Assembly (NCBI GenBank): GCA_037833965.1
Contig: AP031351.1
Coordinates: 942,501 to 1,006,500, forward strand
Reading direction: 5' to 3'
Length of the DNA: 64,000 bases
Source: Marchantia polymorpha subsp. ruderalis
Lineage: Eukaryota > Streptophyta > Marchantiopsida > Marchantiales > Marchantiaceae
Of the stretch, positions 50,001 to 63,380 are shown piece after piece; the stretch's first letter is position 1; every line of letters begins with the position of its first letter. The translations under genes were made by a program, and so were the position numbers. Under the pieces are notes generated by a model, which was given only the letters and a program-made list of their open reading frames with translations, was not told the origin of the DNA and did not search any database.

Positions 50001-53000
50001 TTGATTTCATTAACAAATCAAGCTTTACACATTATAATTATGAGTTATATATCTTATGATTAAAATTTTAATACTTTTACACTGAAACATCAAGCAAAAA
50101 TAAATATCAAAGTACAAAAGGTAAAAAAGTTGAAATTTGACATAAATTTGTTCTAAAGTTGATTTAGTTAGCTTAGTTAATACTGATCAAACTGAAAGTC
50201 AGATTCAAAATTTTAATTTACACAAATATATTAAATCAGTTTAGATTAAAAAAATTGCATAGCATAGAAATTGGTTAGTTCTCATTTAAAATTTTCAAAA
50301 TAAAGCTCTATTTAATCAAAATTCTTAGTTAGTTTATAATTAATGCATGATGATTAATCATCATCAATTATTGAAATCATTAAATTATTTTATTATAAAT
50401 ATATTATATATATTAACTTTATTGTTAAAATTCAATGTTAAAAAAATAATTCTTTAGAATATACTTCTTTATATTCATTTGCTATGATTAATGTAAAATA
50501 TATTTAATATTTCTTCAATTTCAAAATAGACATATCATTCATTTTTAGAAAATTATATACACATTAAGTATCCCATATATTTGATTAACAGTAATTTTGA
50601 TTGAATCAATAAACAACATATCGTAGTTTTGTATGTACCATATTAGGGAAACTTTGAAATATGTTAGCTAACGTATTTGACATTTCAAAAATATTTTTAG
50701 AAAATTCTTCTCATGTTCAGCTTACTAAAGACATTTATATGCTCATAATGTGACTCGGTGATCTTGCTTTTTCAATTGTCATCATAAAATAATTTTAAAA
50801 ATATGCATGTCTTACTTAGGTAGTTTGTGGATAATATAAATATGACACAAAAAATGACATGTGGATTTTCTAAATGCAAGTTAACAAATTTTTTTTTTTT
50901 CTTATTAACTGGACTATGCATGTTTTAAATGTGCATTTTATATGAATGATGTTATCTTACTCAGATGTATGCATGTGGCATTGATACTTTTATTGTTGGT
51001 CAACTTTGCTGTATTCATTGAAATTTTTCTATTTCTCAAACATTATTATCTAAACTTTTCATTTAAAAATCATCATCTTTTTTCATGACAAACTCCGATC
51101 AAAGATCTTGAGTGCTAGATATAATATTTGACGCAAAAACTTATATCTTTGACAATTTTGTGTGTTGAAATAGTATATTACTTTTGCAACTTATTCACCT
51201 GCTTGTGATCTAGTTCAGATGGAATTATTGACTATCATCAATAATGAGTATTGAATGAAATTGCAATTGCATAAGTCTTCAAATATATAGATATACAGAT
51301 GAATCAAGTTTTTATTTGAATTTATATGGAATCTTGAGTTTTATTTTTAAATGCTTTCAAGATAGTGCAAAAAAGAGCTAATCATATGAAGCATAAGTAG
51401 ATGTCACTTTTGCTTTTATAGTAACAGATTAATCACAATGTGATTTTATTGCTATATAGAATGCACTAGCTAATAATTTATCCAGAATTCAATCGTATTT
51501 CGTAAGACAATGAATTTTCATCTACTCTTGTTGTTTGTAGACTTTTGACCTAATACTTTAGATAACTTGTATGTTGAAATACATGTATTTTTTGATATGG
51601 TTTTGGAGTTGATTAGCTCAATGTTGTTGTTTGTTTTCATGTTGTTTTTACATTGCTATTGTGCTTGGAATCCACTTTCTAGATATGCAGGTTGAAAGGA
51701 TTACTTTACAAAGAGGTAGGTATAAGATTACCTTATCAAAAAAATGAAGCACTGGCTTGTGAGACAATGGCGTTGGAAGATTGTTCCATGAAAACCATTT
51801 ACATCTTATACATATTACCCAGCCTATGAGTTTGCACCTCAATATCCCAATTGAAGTAGAAGAGAAGGTGGTAGGCTAGTGACATATAATGGTAAACCTA
51901 GTGTATTATCATTCAAACATGTTGTAAATATATGTAGAGAATTTATATTTTTTACTACAGCTAGTGTCATATGATTTATGTTGTTATATCAGGGATGTCA
52001 TTATTCATCGTTGTTATAGACACTAACCAGGAGAAGTTCTTTAGAATTTATTTCTTGATCATTTAATGAAGGACTTGTTATGTGTTTTTTAGCCTTTTGA
52101 TCCTTTGGATATCACGAGCTTGATCTATTTACCATTATGTTCACGGGATTTTTCGAATAGGCCCATATAGTTCATAAAATCTCACTTCCCTTACATGTTC
52201 AATTATTTGCGTATTCTTAATGTGATGTATATGGGTAAAACCAATAAACTTAAGAATATTCACATGCAAAAAATAAAAGTAAAGATGAATTTGTAAGGTT
52301 GAAAATATGAACCAAAATTTACTTGAATATTGATTTCCGAATAGGTATGAAGATACCTTTCATGGAAATAAATAGATGTTCTGAGTTAAAAAGAGATTAA
52401 TAAGCATTATATAACAATTCTAAGGGGTAGCAAGAAAATCTCATAGGTGTAATGCTATGAAAACATGTTATTGAAGGAATGCTTTAACCTTGTATAAAGA
52501 ACATAGCATTTTTTTTCTAATAAGTTTTTCCTTTGACATTCAATCTTTTATAATTAAGTAATGTTGTCAAGATCTAAATTCCATTGCTGCTTTAATATTC
52601 GACAGTGTTGATTTTAATTTCAACAATACTATATCAACCAATGACTTTAATCCATAATTTCATATGTTGAAAATATAGAAACATTCGATAGCATGTATTA
52701 TTAAATTACCAAGGGGTTGCAAGTTGTGAAAATGGATGGTGATAATAGTAATAATAATAATAATGATATTATTATTAATTTCAGTTTAGGGTATAATGGA
52801 ATAATATGCAGAAATATGTGTGGAGTGAGGAGTATTATAAATTAATTATGGTTGTTTATATGCAAACCAAGTACAATCTTCCATCGCTTACATGAAGTTT
52901 GTATAATGTAGCATTGTTATATAGAAGATATCTTAATCGAACCTTTCTTATACTTTACTACTTATAACTTCTTTCTTAATTTCGCCTGCTCTGAGTAATT

Positions 53001-53769
53001 GTCAAAGTTAATTTTAAGAAATTCACAAGTGATCCGTAACGACTTGAATGATTAGTGACACAAATCTGAACAAAATATAATACCTTGTTTCGACTACAAA
53101 TGTCTTTTATTCCAAAAAATTGCAAATCTTGCTTACAATGATGTTAAAATTAGCTTACTATTCTGGATCCTCTTTTCTATTCCAATGTAATAATATCTAC
53201 GAAACATCACAATTGAATCATTTTGTCTTTATGTGAACCGTACTGACTATTTTTATCATTACAGAAGTGGGTTTCCGGGCGTCAATACGTCATACGTTTG
53301 TTTGGGGTCTTTGCTAGGACATTTGCTACTGTTGTGAAAAATGCAGAAGATTCTGTCGAATAAGTTCCTTCCTTCCGAATGTTGCAACTTTGCGTCCGTC
53401 TTCTTCTCATGATACGAGGCTTAGGCTTGTGAAAGAGACACTCAAACATTGCACAATGTTAGTCTTTGAAGAAGAAGAGCAATACAATGCTGCTCTACTC
53501 GCGTGCTGAAATTTTGCGAATTAATTGCGATATTCACAGCAGCAGCATGAGTCCATTGATTTGATTTATTAGAGAGGCATTAGTGGTCGGATCCAGCGCA
53601 CGGTCGCAGCAGTTGCCTCGAGTGATCTGCAATCATCGCGAATTGTTGTCGATAGTGAATTCCATTTTCCACGCGTCTGTCTGGATTTCCCGCACAATCC
53701 ACCCGATCGTGATATTGAGAAGGCCGAGGAAAATCACTTTGTTCGGATAGAATAAGACAGTGCAATCTT
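50001..53769. other. AT-rich intergenic stretch before PEX4
   Basis: No gene is supported. The minus frame at 51648-51842 and nearby plus frames are short and unmatched. A TAA/ATA microsatellite with partly self-complementary flanks lies at about 52745-52785. From about 53.25 kb the composition becomes gene-like; the last 500 bases probably hold the PEX4 promoter and 5' UTR. Confidence 0.45.
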
Positions 53770-54179
53770 ATGGTATGACTCCTTGAATTAGGTCTGGAAA
53801 TTCCGCGTATATCGTTGTTTCGATTGGGAGCTAATGGGATTCTCGTATGCTTTGTCTTTAGATCATTTCAGTCTGTCATATGTGATATGCTCGCTTGCAT
53901 AGCAGTTTGTTCTTCCTGTTTTTTTGAAATTTGCTCTGGATATATGTAGATGACCTTCTACTTGTATGACCCTAGGATCAGATGCTACAATAGATTACGT
54001 TTGAGATAGATTGGATGCAGTTGTCGTGCGACACCTTCTCTGATCTTCTGAAATTGCTAGGTTTTAGATCGGATTACGGTGAGAGCCTGCTGTTAGATGA
54101 TAAAAGTAGACAATTTGATTAATAGGTCACCTTCCCCTTACCAGTATAATGTGTTCTAACTGTCATCTAACGGAGTCAA

Positions 54180-55560
54180 ATGATCTTGCCGGTTGAATCT
54201 AATCGGCAGGCATCAAGGGCAAGACTGTTCAAAGAGTACAAAGAAGTACAAAGAGACAGAGGGCAGGATTCGGATATTCAGCTTCTTTGTGACGAAACAA
54301 ACATTTATCGTTGGACTGCACTGATTAAGGTACATTTCACAACTATCGCGTCATCCAAGAGTGTGTGCTAAATGCGATTGATCCAAACAACGTGCTGTTT
54401 GGAACAAATTTTAATTGTAGATTTCACGCATGATTTCTTGTTTATTAAAGCTTGGTAACCTGTTCATTATGATCCTGAAACAGGGACCAACAGATACTCC
54501 TTACCAAGAAGGTGTTTTTCAGCTTGCCATTAATGTGCCGGAACAATATCCTCTAGTACCACCACAAGTTCGTTTCGTGACAAAGATATTTCACCCAAAT
54601 GTTCACTTCAAGGTAAATTAGTGACTTTCCAACCTTCTACAGACTTTATTTGTGAAGACCATGCATGTTCCCAACTCAGTGCATGTACAAGTTCTGTGTC
54701 TTAAATGCTGCTGCCCCTGGTTCTGGACCGAGTAAATTTTGTGATTTATTTGGTACTATCGGTTACTCCTTGTGCTTTCTTCTGTATCGTGCATTTGCAT
54801 TCCTTTTGGGAACAACACTCAGGAATCTTCTTAGCCTGTGATATTCACCTTTATTAATATCAAAGCCTTTTGGCACTTTTGGTACACGGATCACAAAAGC
54901 AATAGAGATTTAATCAGAGATATAATGATAGGTGTTCAGGTTATTTCATTTTAAAAGTTTCTAAGCAGTGTGAGGGATGTCTGCAGACCGGCGAGATTTG
55001 TTTGGACATATTGAAGACAGCTTGGAGTCCGGCATGGACACTGCAGTCAGTTTGCCGTGCTGTTATTGCACTGTTGGCACATCCAGAGGCCGACAGTCCT
55101 CTCAATTGCGACTGCGGTAAACGCTTCTTTCTCCACGTTCCAACTTTGAAATAATTGATTATCTCACCAAGTACTAGTAGGTGGAAAATCTGTTCATGAA
55201 GAATGTAGGAAGTTTCTACATAAAGAAAACATTGTTATAATTATACAAGGAGCGAGGAATGGAAGAACTTTGTAATAATTTTTATATCATGGGAGACTCT
55301 CTTCATATCATCTAGTCATTACCTCATCTAGCTCTCACGTATCCTTTCTTCTTCCTCTTCCCCGTCTTCTAACTAGCAGCGTTCAATCAGGATGCGGGGT
55401 CGATAGTGTTCAGGCTGTGAAAAGCATATCCTTACAAGTGCAGTTGTTTTCCCTTACAGGAAACTTGTTACGATCGGGGGACAATCGGGGTTATCAGTCT
55501 ATGGCTTTGATGTACACAAGGCTAGCAGCTGTGGCATCCGTGCCAAACAGTTCTGCGTAA
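54180..55560 (+). CDS. PEX4: Peroxin-4, peroxisomal ubiquitin-conjugating enzyme (E2)
   Basis: PEX4 is the E2 that, anchored by PEX22 at the peroxisome surface, ubiquitinates the import receptor PEX5 so it can be recycled. The exons are ...-54329, 54484-54612, 54987-55116 and 55460-55560. The translation follows plant PEX4/UBC21 closely: ASRARLFKEYKEVQRDRG, DETNIYRWTALIK, the HPN motif in TKIFHPNVHFK, the catalytic Cys in TGEICLDILKTAWSPAW, and NLLRSGDNRGYQSMALMYTR. Two starts are possible. An in-frame ATG at 54180 gives 169 aa, adding nine residues after the Met before ASRAR. Alternatively a mini-exon ATG at 53770-53772, followed by a GTATGA donor, joins to the acceptor before 54210 and gives M-ASRAR and 160 aa. 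The second is nearer the family length (about 157 aa). The given span uses the first. Confidence 0.95.
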
Positions 55561-57795
55561 GACAACCATCCACTGCAATCGGCCGTCCCTGTACATCACA
55601 GATTGTCGACCTCTTACCTCTGTAACATAGAGAAACCGTGGCATACTTGGATCTTTCGTACTTTGTTAGAATTCTTCGAAGTAGATCAAGAAAGGGTTGC
55701 CAAGCATATGAGCAATATCACATAGAAGAGTGTGGCTTACAGGTCAAGTTTTTACTCTCTGCTACGAAGTCAATCTAGCAGAGTTTGAACAGATTGAGAA
55801 TTTGGATGAAGAGATGTTGACCTTCATTTGCAATGCTTCATTTCTGTGATGTAATTTGTTTTGTCCCAGTGACGGGGCTCATTTTCTGGTGCCGAAATCT
55901 TCCGAGATCTAGACTTTTGATGCCTTCAATCCGAATCGCTATCTCAGTCGGTGAAACTTTTTCATGGCTACCAACATCTTGGATCATGCCCGAGGTTTCC
56001 TGATGTATGTTATAAACATTTAGGTCGCTCGAAAAAATACCCTCAACAGTTCTTCCCACTAGTGATCTATGTCACGCAAGTACTAAAGTAATGAGATAAT
56101 GAATAGAGCCGTTCCTAGCTTGCCAAGAAAGGTGCCTCTGTCAATATCTGGACGTACATCTGCAACTTCTGGTTTGATCGTCAGTGTAAGCGAGTGCACA
56201 TCGACGTAAGAAGTGTTGATTGTTTTGCTCGTGCGCTGTCATCGTTCCTCGGACTATTAACCGCCGGAGGTCATCAAGTTAATTTCTTGAAGACATCGCA
56301 TGGCGTGTCACTTCAAACATTAGTCTGCCCTCACCTTCTTTTTACCAGAACATTACTTGTGAAGACTTCGACCATGCATATGTAGCTGTGTATCACAGAA
56401 CATATGCATATATCTACATTTGTATCTGCGTAAGGTCTCGGTATGTGTTGGAGTTTGTTTCTGGATGAAACTTGTTCTCCGCACTTATGGATTAGCAAAT
56501 GCCGGTAACACCGAAGTGGAGCACTATCTGGGTTTGCCAATAATTTGGGAATATTGTGGAAAGACTGATTATGTCTTACTTTGAATACCCACGGTTTTTC
56601 AATGTTCATTCGCGCTCAGCTAATCATTTACACGAGTGCGCAAACTAAGACACAAATCTGTCTTGTTCAGTTTTACAGTAGCTTGAACCATACTTCTTCA
56701 AAAGCTCCTCACGTATGAAAGTATGGGAATATCTCTTATTTGCCCTCTTCTCTCTCAAGGTACATGTACTGCGAAACATTATTCAACTCCCAGTGGAGGA
56801 AACGGGGTCATGCTAACATTAGAAATCTGGTATCTTATCCAAAACTTACATGGGATGTCGTGTGATTGGATTCTCGGTGAAGCAGTTCCAGAGTCGAGGT
56901 TCGGCCGGCTTTACCGAAGATAGAGTGTCAAAATAATGTTGGGCATATCATGAGACTATGATCTTTGGAGAAAATTTAGATTCTCAATCGGTAATAAGAA
57001 AACTAATGAGCTGATTACTCGAAGTGCTGGAGGGTACATCAATCCATTAGCGATCAAATCTCCACCTGCCATAGTAAATCAATGATGTTTGCTGCGAAAA
57101 TTGCCGGCAATATGGAAGGTAACGGCTACTGAGCCGGTGAGTGTGGCCTACCGGCTTCCACTCAGACCATAGACTGAACACAATCAATAATTTCTGTGAT
57201 TCAGATGTTCCGCGGCGGCTGGTGAGCCCCAACTCCCGAGCCTTTGCGTGGGCTGGTGCATGGGAGCGGGAAAGGGATTGTGAGCGAAGTTATGGATTTG
57301 CACCCGATTTGCACATCAAGGTCGCGGATCTCTGAGTCTCTGACCCGGCCCAAGCTCATCCATGAAAAGCTGAGTTGGTCCGACACTCACAAGGACGTCG
57401 ACATTCTGTGTGCCGGAATGCCGATGCTCACGAGGATGATGCCCTTGCCCACTCCCGTCGCGGGAGTCGTTGATGAGGAGGAGGAGTAGCGGACAACGGA
57501 AGACTAACAGCAGTCAGGTTGGTCGGCTGGCTGCCTTGGGTGGAACTACCTTGCTAGGTGCTGTTCGGCAGCTCGGGTATCAATCACATCTGTGGGCAGT
57601 GGGTGAGTCGAGACAGGCGAATGAGTTCTGAAGACAAGCAGAAGATCTGAGATCGAGAACCAAGGCGTGACTGACTCGGACAGAGAATCCAACTGTCAGT
57701 CTCTGAGACTGCAGCTCGCTCTATCCCTGAGCTGTCTCTTCAAAATGTGCCCTTGGGTTCCCGTCGCACTTCGCTCTATTCTCTCCCGATGCACA
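55561..57795. other. Intergenic stretch between PEX4 and the DUF538 gene
   Basis: The composition is balanced but no gene is recognised. A GC-rich plus-strand frame at 57244-57489 ends in an acidic VVDEEEE run and has no family match. Other frames at 55838-56609 are short and unmatched. The right end is the DUF538 promoter region. Confidence 0.4.
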
Positions 57796-57803
57796 TATAT
57801 AGT
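57796..57803 (+). promoter_or_regulatory. TATA box of the DUF538 gene
   Basis: TATATAG within cacatatatagtac sits about 115 bases before the ATG at 57910. That would place transcription start near 57830 and give a short 5' UTR. The fit with the downstream intronless gene is the main support. Confidence 0.6.
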
Positions 57804-57909
57804 ACATGTTCTTCCGGGTCCGTCATCCATCATCGGCTCTCTTCCCCTTCTCCTCTCAGCGCACACTGCAGGAGCTGCAGCGAATTGCTTTCTCTTCACC
57901 TCTCCCCTC

Positions 57910-58413
57910 ATGACAGCGAGCACCACCGTGGAGCAAGTAGCTGGCACTATGGCCAAGACCGATCTGAAAGGGGAGCCTCAGGCCAAGGACTCGAAGACGG
58001 GATCGGGAGAGAAGGATGCGAAGGCCGGAGCTGTGGTGTGGACGGGGCACGATGAGTCGATGGACAAGGCCGTGGCTCTCATGGAGCAGTTCGGTCTGCC
58101 GCTGGGCCTGTTGCCGCTGGAGGATGTGCAGGAGCTGGGCTTCGACGAGTCCACAGGCTACATGTGGATCACGCAGAAGAAGAAGGTGGAGCACACGTTC
58201 AAGCTCATCAGCAAGCAAGTCAGTTACGCCGAAGAAATCAAGGGCTACGTCGAGAAGGGCAAGATCAGGAAGCTGAGCGGAGTCAAGGCAAAGGAGCTGT
58301 TCCTCTGGGTCCCTGTAATCGACATTACCGTTGATGGTGACCATATCACTTTCAAGAGCTATGGGGGCGTTAACAAAGTCTTCGCTGCTCAAGCCTTTGC
58401 TGCCGGACAGTGA
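57910..58413 (+). CDS. DUF538 family protein
   Basis: This is a single-exon protein of 167 aa. The DUF538 domain covers most of it: SMDKAVALMEQFGLPLGLLP, then LEDVQELGFDESTGYMWI, KKKVEHTFKLISKQVSYAEE, GYVEKGKIRKLSGVKAKEL and VPVIDITVDGDHITFKSYGG. These match the plant family's 'GLP.GLLPL...E.G...TG..W' and 'V.Y...V..YVE..KIKKL.GVKAKEL' patterns. The N-terminal 40 residues are a charged, Lys/Asp/Gly-rich tail with no hydrophobic signal. Family function is poorly defined; some members affect trichome or cell-wall traits in Arabidopsis. The open frame extends upstream to 57667, but the TATA box at 57796 makes that part promoter and UTR. A second in-frame Met at 57949 (154 aa) is also possible. 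Codon use is GC-rich, unlike the surrounding AT-rich DNA. Confidence 0.94.
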   Translation: MTASTTVEQVAGTMAKTDLKGEPQAKDSKTGSGEKDAKAGAVVWTGHDESMDKAVALMEQFGLPLGLLPLEDVQELGFDESTGYMWITQKKKVEHTFKLISKQVSYAEEIKGYVEKGKIRKLSGVKAKELFLWVPVIDITVDGDHITFKSYGGVNKVFAAQAFAAGQ

Positions 58414-61075
58414 GTTAGTAAGCGCATTGCAACTGAATTTGATTCTGATCCCGTGCTGTTGGTGCATGTTGATTCAATTCCACGACTACCTGTAATACAA
58501 CACTCAGACTATTGTCCGAGATTCAAGGGATGAAGCGTTGACACGAGTTGAGCTAGAAGTTACCCTCAAGCTAGTTCGTCTGGACATCGCTACAATAAGA
58601 TGTGGAGATTTTGGGCAGGACTAACAACTCTCTCTATCTAAATCTTATTTAAGGCCAGAACATTCATACAGTACTTTGAAACCTGTCTCGAGGATTTGTC
58701 AGAACTCTTGGTTACTTGCATGTAATCTGCCCGCAAGAAAAGTTCCATCCGAACATCAGCCAAGCATGATTAGTAACGATAAATATGCCTCTCGATCGAG
58801 CCCAGCCCGCTTTCGCTTTCATGACGTGCTCCTGCAGTCTTTCGTAAGCCGAAGGGAAATTTCAGGTTTACGTAGCTTCATACCGACCAGCTAAATCACT
58901 CGGCAGCGTCTTCAAATCGGATTCTTTTATATGTCGTAGTTGCATGTGCGACAAGGCAACCTGGTTTTAGACGTCGTCCCTCAGCTCAATTAGAGTCTCC
59001 TCGTAGTTGTGTTGTCATAGTACACTCACCCTGCACTGCATTATTTGCATGGAAAAGTGACAACTGCAATGAATGTAAACTGCAACTACCCCGTTTCAGG
59101 TATACTGCTGCGGTAGGATCTGCTTCAGGACAAACATTACCACTAGGCCCATCGGCCACTGAGAACGCCGCCAGCGGAGAGGAAAGAACTGTCAGATGAA
59201 TTGAGTCCAAGGCCATAAGCTAGTGAATAAAGACTACTAAGTAACAATCAGTATTTTGTGACCTTGTGAACCCAGTCAACGGGAACAGATCTTCATTCGA
59301 TCGATCGCAATCATATAATAATTCATCTACTGTACATCGGACGTTGTGTGGTTCAGACTCTCGATCGTATACCTGTGTGCTGCGTCCCGAATGAACGATG
59401 CCAGGAGCAAAGGCTTACATGAAAAGCACCGATAAAGCACCAGGTGCTTGTATTCAGGTCACCAATCAAATGGTCTTGCAAATCTGCTCATCCAGACCTC
59501 GCATTACCGCAGCTCCAACTTTCTTACCCGAAAGATCAAAACAGCTTCAAGCTGCCTGCGCGAATACATTGAGAGGATTTCTTCTCTAGACATATTTTGC
59601 CTGAAGTGCATGGAGGCTAAGACTTAAAAACTTGGTAGGCTAAGGTTTCATTACTGCAATTTATATCCGATCGGTAACCAAGATCTCTAAATGACGATGA
59701 GAACTACGTATCCAGTTATGTCCACCTTCATTCAATCTTTCCATATCCCTATTGTGACTGGGACCTCGTTTGCTGCCAAATGAGGATTCTGTATGAAGAA
59801 TGAAGAAGACTGGGAACGTGCCTCGGAGATGAGAACCTTGAATGGCATCGGAAGCGGAATAAACACGGGTTGTTCAAGACGGAGAACGAATAAATGTTCA
59901 GCAAAGCATTACGATCGCAGGGAGCTCTGCACTGACGACTCTGTTTGGAGGGGAGTTTTTCTTTTCATGGACAGTCCTGAAATTATAATTATGGGGAAAA
60001 TTTCCAATTCATAACCGAAGATTGCTTAGTTCTGCGAAATCCCCTGCCAAGACTTGGCGCAGAGACAAGGATTTCATTAAGAGAAAACGGGTTGTCTTTT
60101 TTTGGCAGTAAAGCATTCAGATAGTGAGGGTGGTGTATTACTTCTGTTGATACAACGCATGTAATCAAATTCCAAAAACAAGAAGTGCATGTGGATCAAC
60201 CCGGTGATCTGTAGTTGAAAAAGATGCAGATTTATGAGTCGAAGGCCCGCCTCAATATGGAAGACCCAATCAGTAGTAAAATGTAAAATATTTCATATGA
60301 ATATTTCATTTAATATGCGGGAAAGAGCGCAGACAAAAATAGAAAAATTGCTCTAGCTTCTTTGGATTTTTTTTCTCGATTTGCTTTCGCCAACTAAAGC
60401 CTAGTACTCATGATCCACATGAGGTTTGTAGGGAAAGTATCAATTGTCCCTTTCGACTGAGGCGTAGAGCTTGGTTCCATGGCTAATTCCATCCAACGTG
60501 CATATTTTGTTATGAACGTGTATACATCTTTTTCTCTCCTTTGTGATTTGATGTGCAGCACCAAACTGTAATTTGAGTACGGAGCATTATCTATCAAGTA
60601 TATTTGTTAATGGATTTTTATTCCTTAGTATATGATTGTACATGGAAATGAGAATCTCGTTTCGTGGAAGTATATTGTTAGCCATAGTTTATAAAAGGCC
60701 CCCAAGTTTGTTTGCGGCGATCAAGTTCAAGAAATATGGACATACCAGTAATTTGAGAACAAATTCTGTCCTTGGACAACGTTAACTTTACACACACCTT
60801 CAAAACATTCTGCTAATAACACGTAGCGAAGAGAATAATGAGTGGTTGTGTAAGAGATATGTACGGTAAGCAAGAATCTGCAAGCGATAAAAAGTAATTC
60901 GGATGGAAGCTCGCAATATTTTAGACATAAATCATATTAAACTTGGCCTAAGATTAAAGGTAAAGCCTAAATAATCAGGTATGCTTTGTTGATTAATCAA
61001 AGTGATTTCTAGAAAGTACAATTGAATAAATAAAAATAGATATATACTTAGGAAGCGGTTAGTTATCTCCCTATT
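58414..61075. other. Intergenic stretch after the DUF538 gene
   Basis: No gene is supported. Short plus-strand frames at 58676-58894, 59398-59589 and 59793-60014, and a minus frame at 58986-59216, lack recognisable motifs. Composition falls towards AT-rich from about 60.1 kb. Confidence 0.45.
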
Positions 61076-61513
61076 TAATATAATTATCCCTCACTTTACT
61101 ATACTCTACAAAAGAGAGTTCTGTAATTGATCAGAGTTCAATATGCAATAATATAATTATCCCTCACGTTACTATATTCTACAAAAGAGAACTCTGTAAC
61201 TGATCAGAGTTCAATATGCAATAATATAATTATCCCTCACGTTACTATACTCTACAAAAGAGAGCTCTGTAATTGATCAGAGTTCAATATGCAATAATAT
61301 AATTATCCCTCACGTTACTATATTCTACAAAAGAGAACTCTGTAATTGATCAGAGTTCAATATGTAATAATATAATTTTCACTCACGTTATTATAATCTA
61401 CAAAAGAGAACTCTGTAATTGATCAGAGTTCAATATGCAATAATATAATTTTCACTCACGTTACTATACTCTACAAAAGAGAACTCTGTAATTGATCAGA
61501 GTTCAATATGCAA
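61076..61513. repeat. Six-copy 73-bp tandem array (minisatellite)
   Basis: There are six units of exactly 73 bp, starting at 61076, 61149, 61222, 61295, 61368 and 61441. Each reads taatataattatccctcac and so on to gttcaatatgcaa, with only point differences. Each unit carries a hairpin. gaactctg and cagagttc are perfectly complementary around taattgat in the later copies; copies 1 and 3 have one or two arm changes. The array is flanked by agcggttagttatc (61054) and agcggctagttatc (61523), as if it sits between two copies of a short repeat. Confidence 0.97.
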
Positions 61514-63380
61514 ATAAAGGTAGCGGCTAGTTATCGAAGATTTCTTTACCTCGCCTTCGAGATATTTAGATCAAAGACGTTTATATCGGTAGTACTACGT
61601 AGTAACTAGGAGACATCGATTGTAGAGAGGAGTTATTCGCTGGATTTTCTCTAGCAATACTATAAATTTTGTTACCTATAATCAAGGTCACTCTTTCGCT
61701 CTACTTGTAATAATGTTATGAATGTTTGTTCTTGTAGCAAATGTTTCTTATGATCTCGTGGCATAGTATGATCTTTTTAGTATCTGTGTTTCATGTATAA
61801 AAAATCGTTTCAGATTGGAATAGATTACGCTTTGAATTCATATAACAACAGCCCATCTCAATAAGCAAACAACGTCTATGAATGATATGCTCCTTTGCAG
61901 ACAAGGATCCAAGTTTTTCGTGAGCACGAAGTTGATCGCTGTGAAATTAACGAAGAAGATAAATACCAAGAAGTGAGAACTAAACCAGTGGAAGAATGCT
62001 GACATTTAGTATTAGAATGAAATAAGTGCAAAAAATATCATAAGAATCTGTTACAGTGAACATTGTATGAATCTTATAGAGAATCCATAATTCTGCCTTT
62101 TGAAAAGAGCCAGAACTATGGAAAGAAGACTCCAATCACAATTTCATTTGTGATTTTTAATTGAGCCCAAACGGGACGTTGTTCCATAGAAAAGTAAAGG
62201 GGAAAAAAAAAAAAACTCTGCCAACTCACAAAGAAGTCCCTATTTTAGATATAGTACCCGTCTCGTTTTTGTCCTTGCATCTTACCCTTGATCGATCATA
62301 ACTATTCTTCTATAAAACATATTAGTATGAGAGATAATTAGCCTTAACTCAAAGATAACTGATCTCTCCCTTTACTTATAGTCATTCTACCTTTGATTGA
62401 GAGTTTCTGCAGAATTTGTATGGTCGTTTACTTGGTTATGGGGGCTGGCTGTTGTAACAACCACGTGTGATTAGTTATCTTCTATTGAATTGAATATTCT
62501 GAAGTATCGCTATTCGTAAATGCTTGCTAAATAAAGATTATTCCTTGAATTTTCATTGTTAGTCTTTGACGCTTTGGGGGTATGTGGACTTTGTAGCATC
62601 CAACCATGTATATGCTTTCGTACAACTTACATGCAGCAAAGAATAGTGAGTACAGAAAAGATGCCATTCCACTATTAAAATATATCTATGAGATTTTACT
62701 TCTTCAATAAATCAATAATATCATACACGCTAATAATAATAAATAGGAATTATAATCTAAATAAAAAATTATGAATTAAAATTTATTAGAAAAATTGTGA
62801 ATATTTAGATTCAACATATTATTATTTTTATTGAAATTATAGTTTCATTGAAAAACTAAACATATTCCCATAGAGATGCATGTTACTTTTATTCTGTCAA
62901 AGCTAGAGCTGTATCGATAAGTTACTTTGTATATTTTTTCATTCATCTTACATTTTTTTATATTATACATATAAATTGTAAAGTTATCAAATATTTATAT
63001 GTTCAATGCTTTTATTATATCTTATCGATTTTCCTTTAGAAATTTAAATGAATAATGAAATAATATATTTACACTCAACAATAACCATTACAAATGAAGC
63101 ATGAAATCGTTCTCATATGGTACAAGCGACATAGGTTCTTTTAAAGAGATACGCTATCAATTTTATTGTCTCGTGGAAACAATCGTGGAAGTTACATGAA
63201 ATTTGGATTGTATGACTAGAAAGCCCAGAAGTGAGAAAGTAAATTTAAGTAAATAATTGCCGACTGGGCGTTGACTTGGACATGTTTGGGAAGCATCCAA
63301 GACAAGGCTCAGACCTCAGTCGAACGTCGTATAGACGTTTGGAAAAGCGGAGCCAAGGTTCGTGGGAAAGACAATCAGCA
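61514..63380. other. AT-rich stretch between the array and the inhibitor gene
   Basis: No coding sequence is supported. A perfect 12-bp palindrome (tactacgtagta) lies near 61593. Stretches at 62.3-62.6 kb look LTR-like in composition but have no partner. The inhibitor 3' UTR should lie near the right end. Confidence 0.45.

Noticed and set aside
57667..57909. Upstream extension of the DUF538 reading frame
   Set aside because: A TATA box at 57796 lies inside it, and the extension has no family homology, so it is most likely promoter and 5' UTR.
61076..61513. CRISPR-like array
   Set aside because: The units are contiguous 73-bp copies without unique spacers, in a plant nuclear context.
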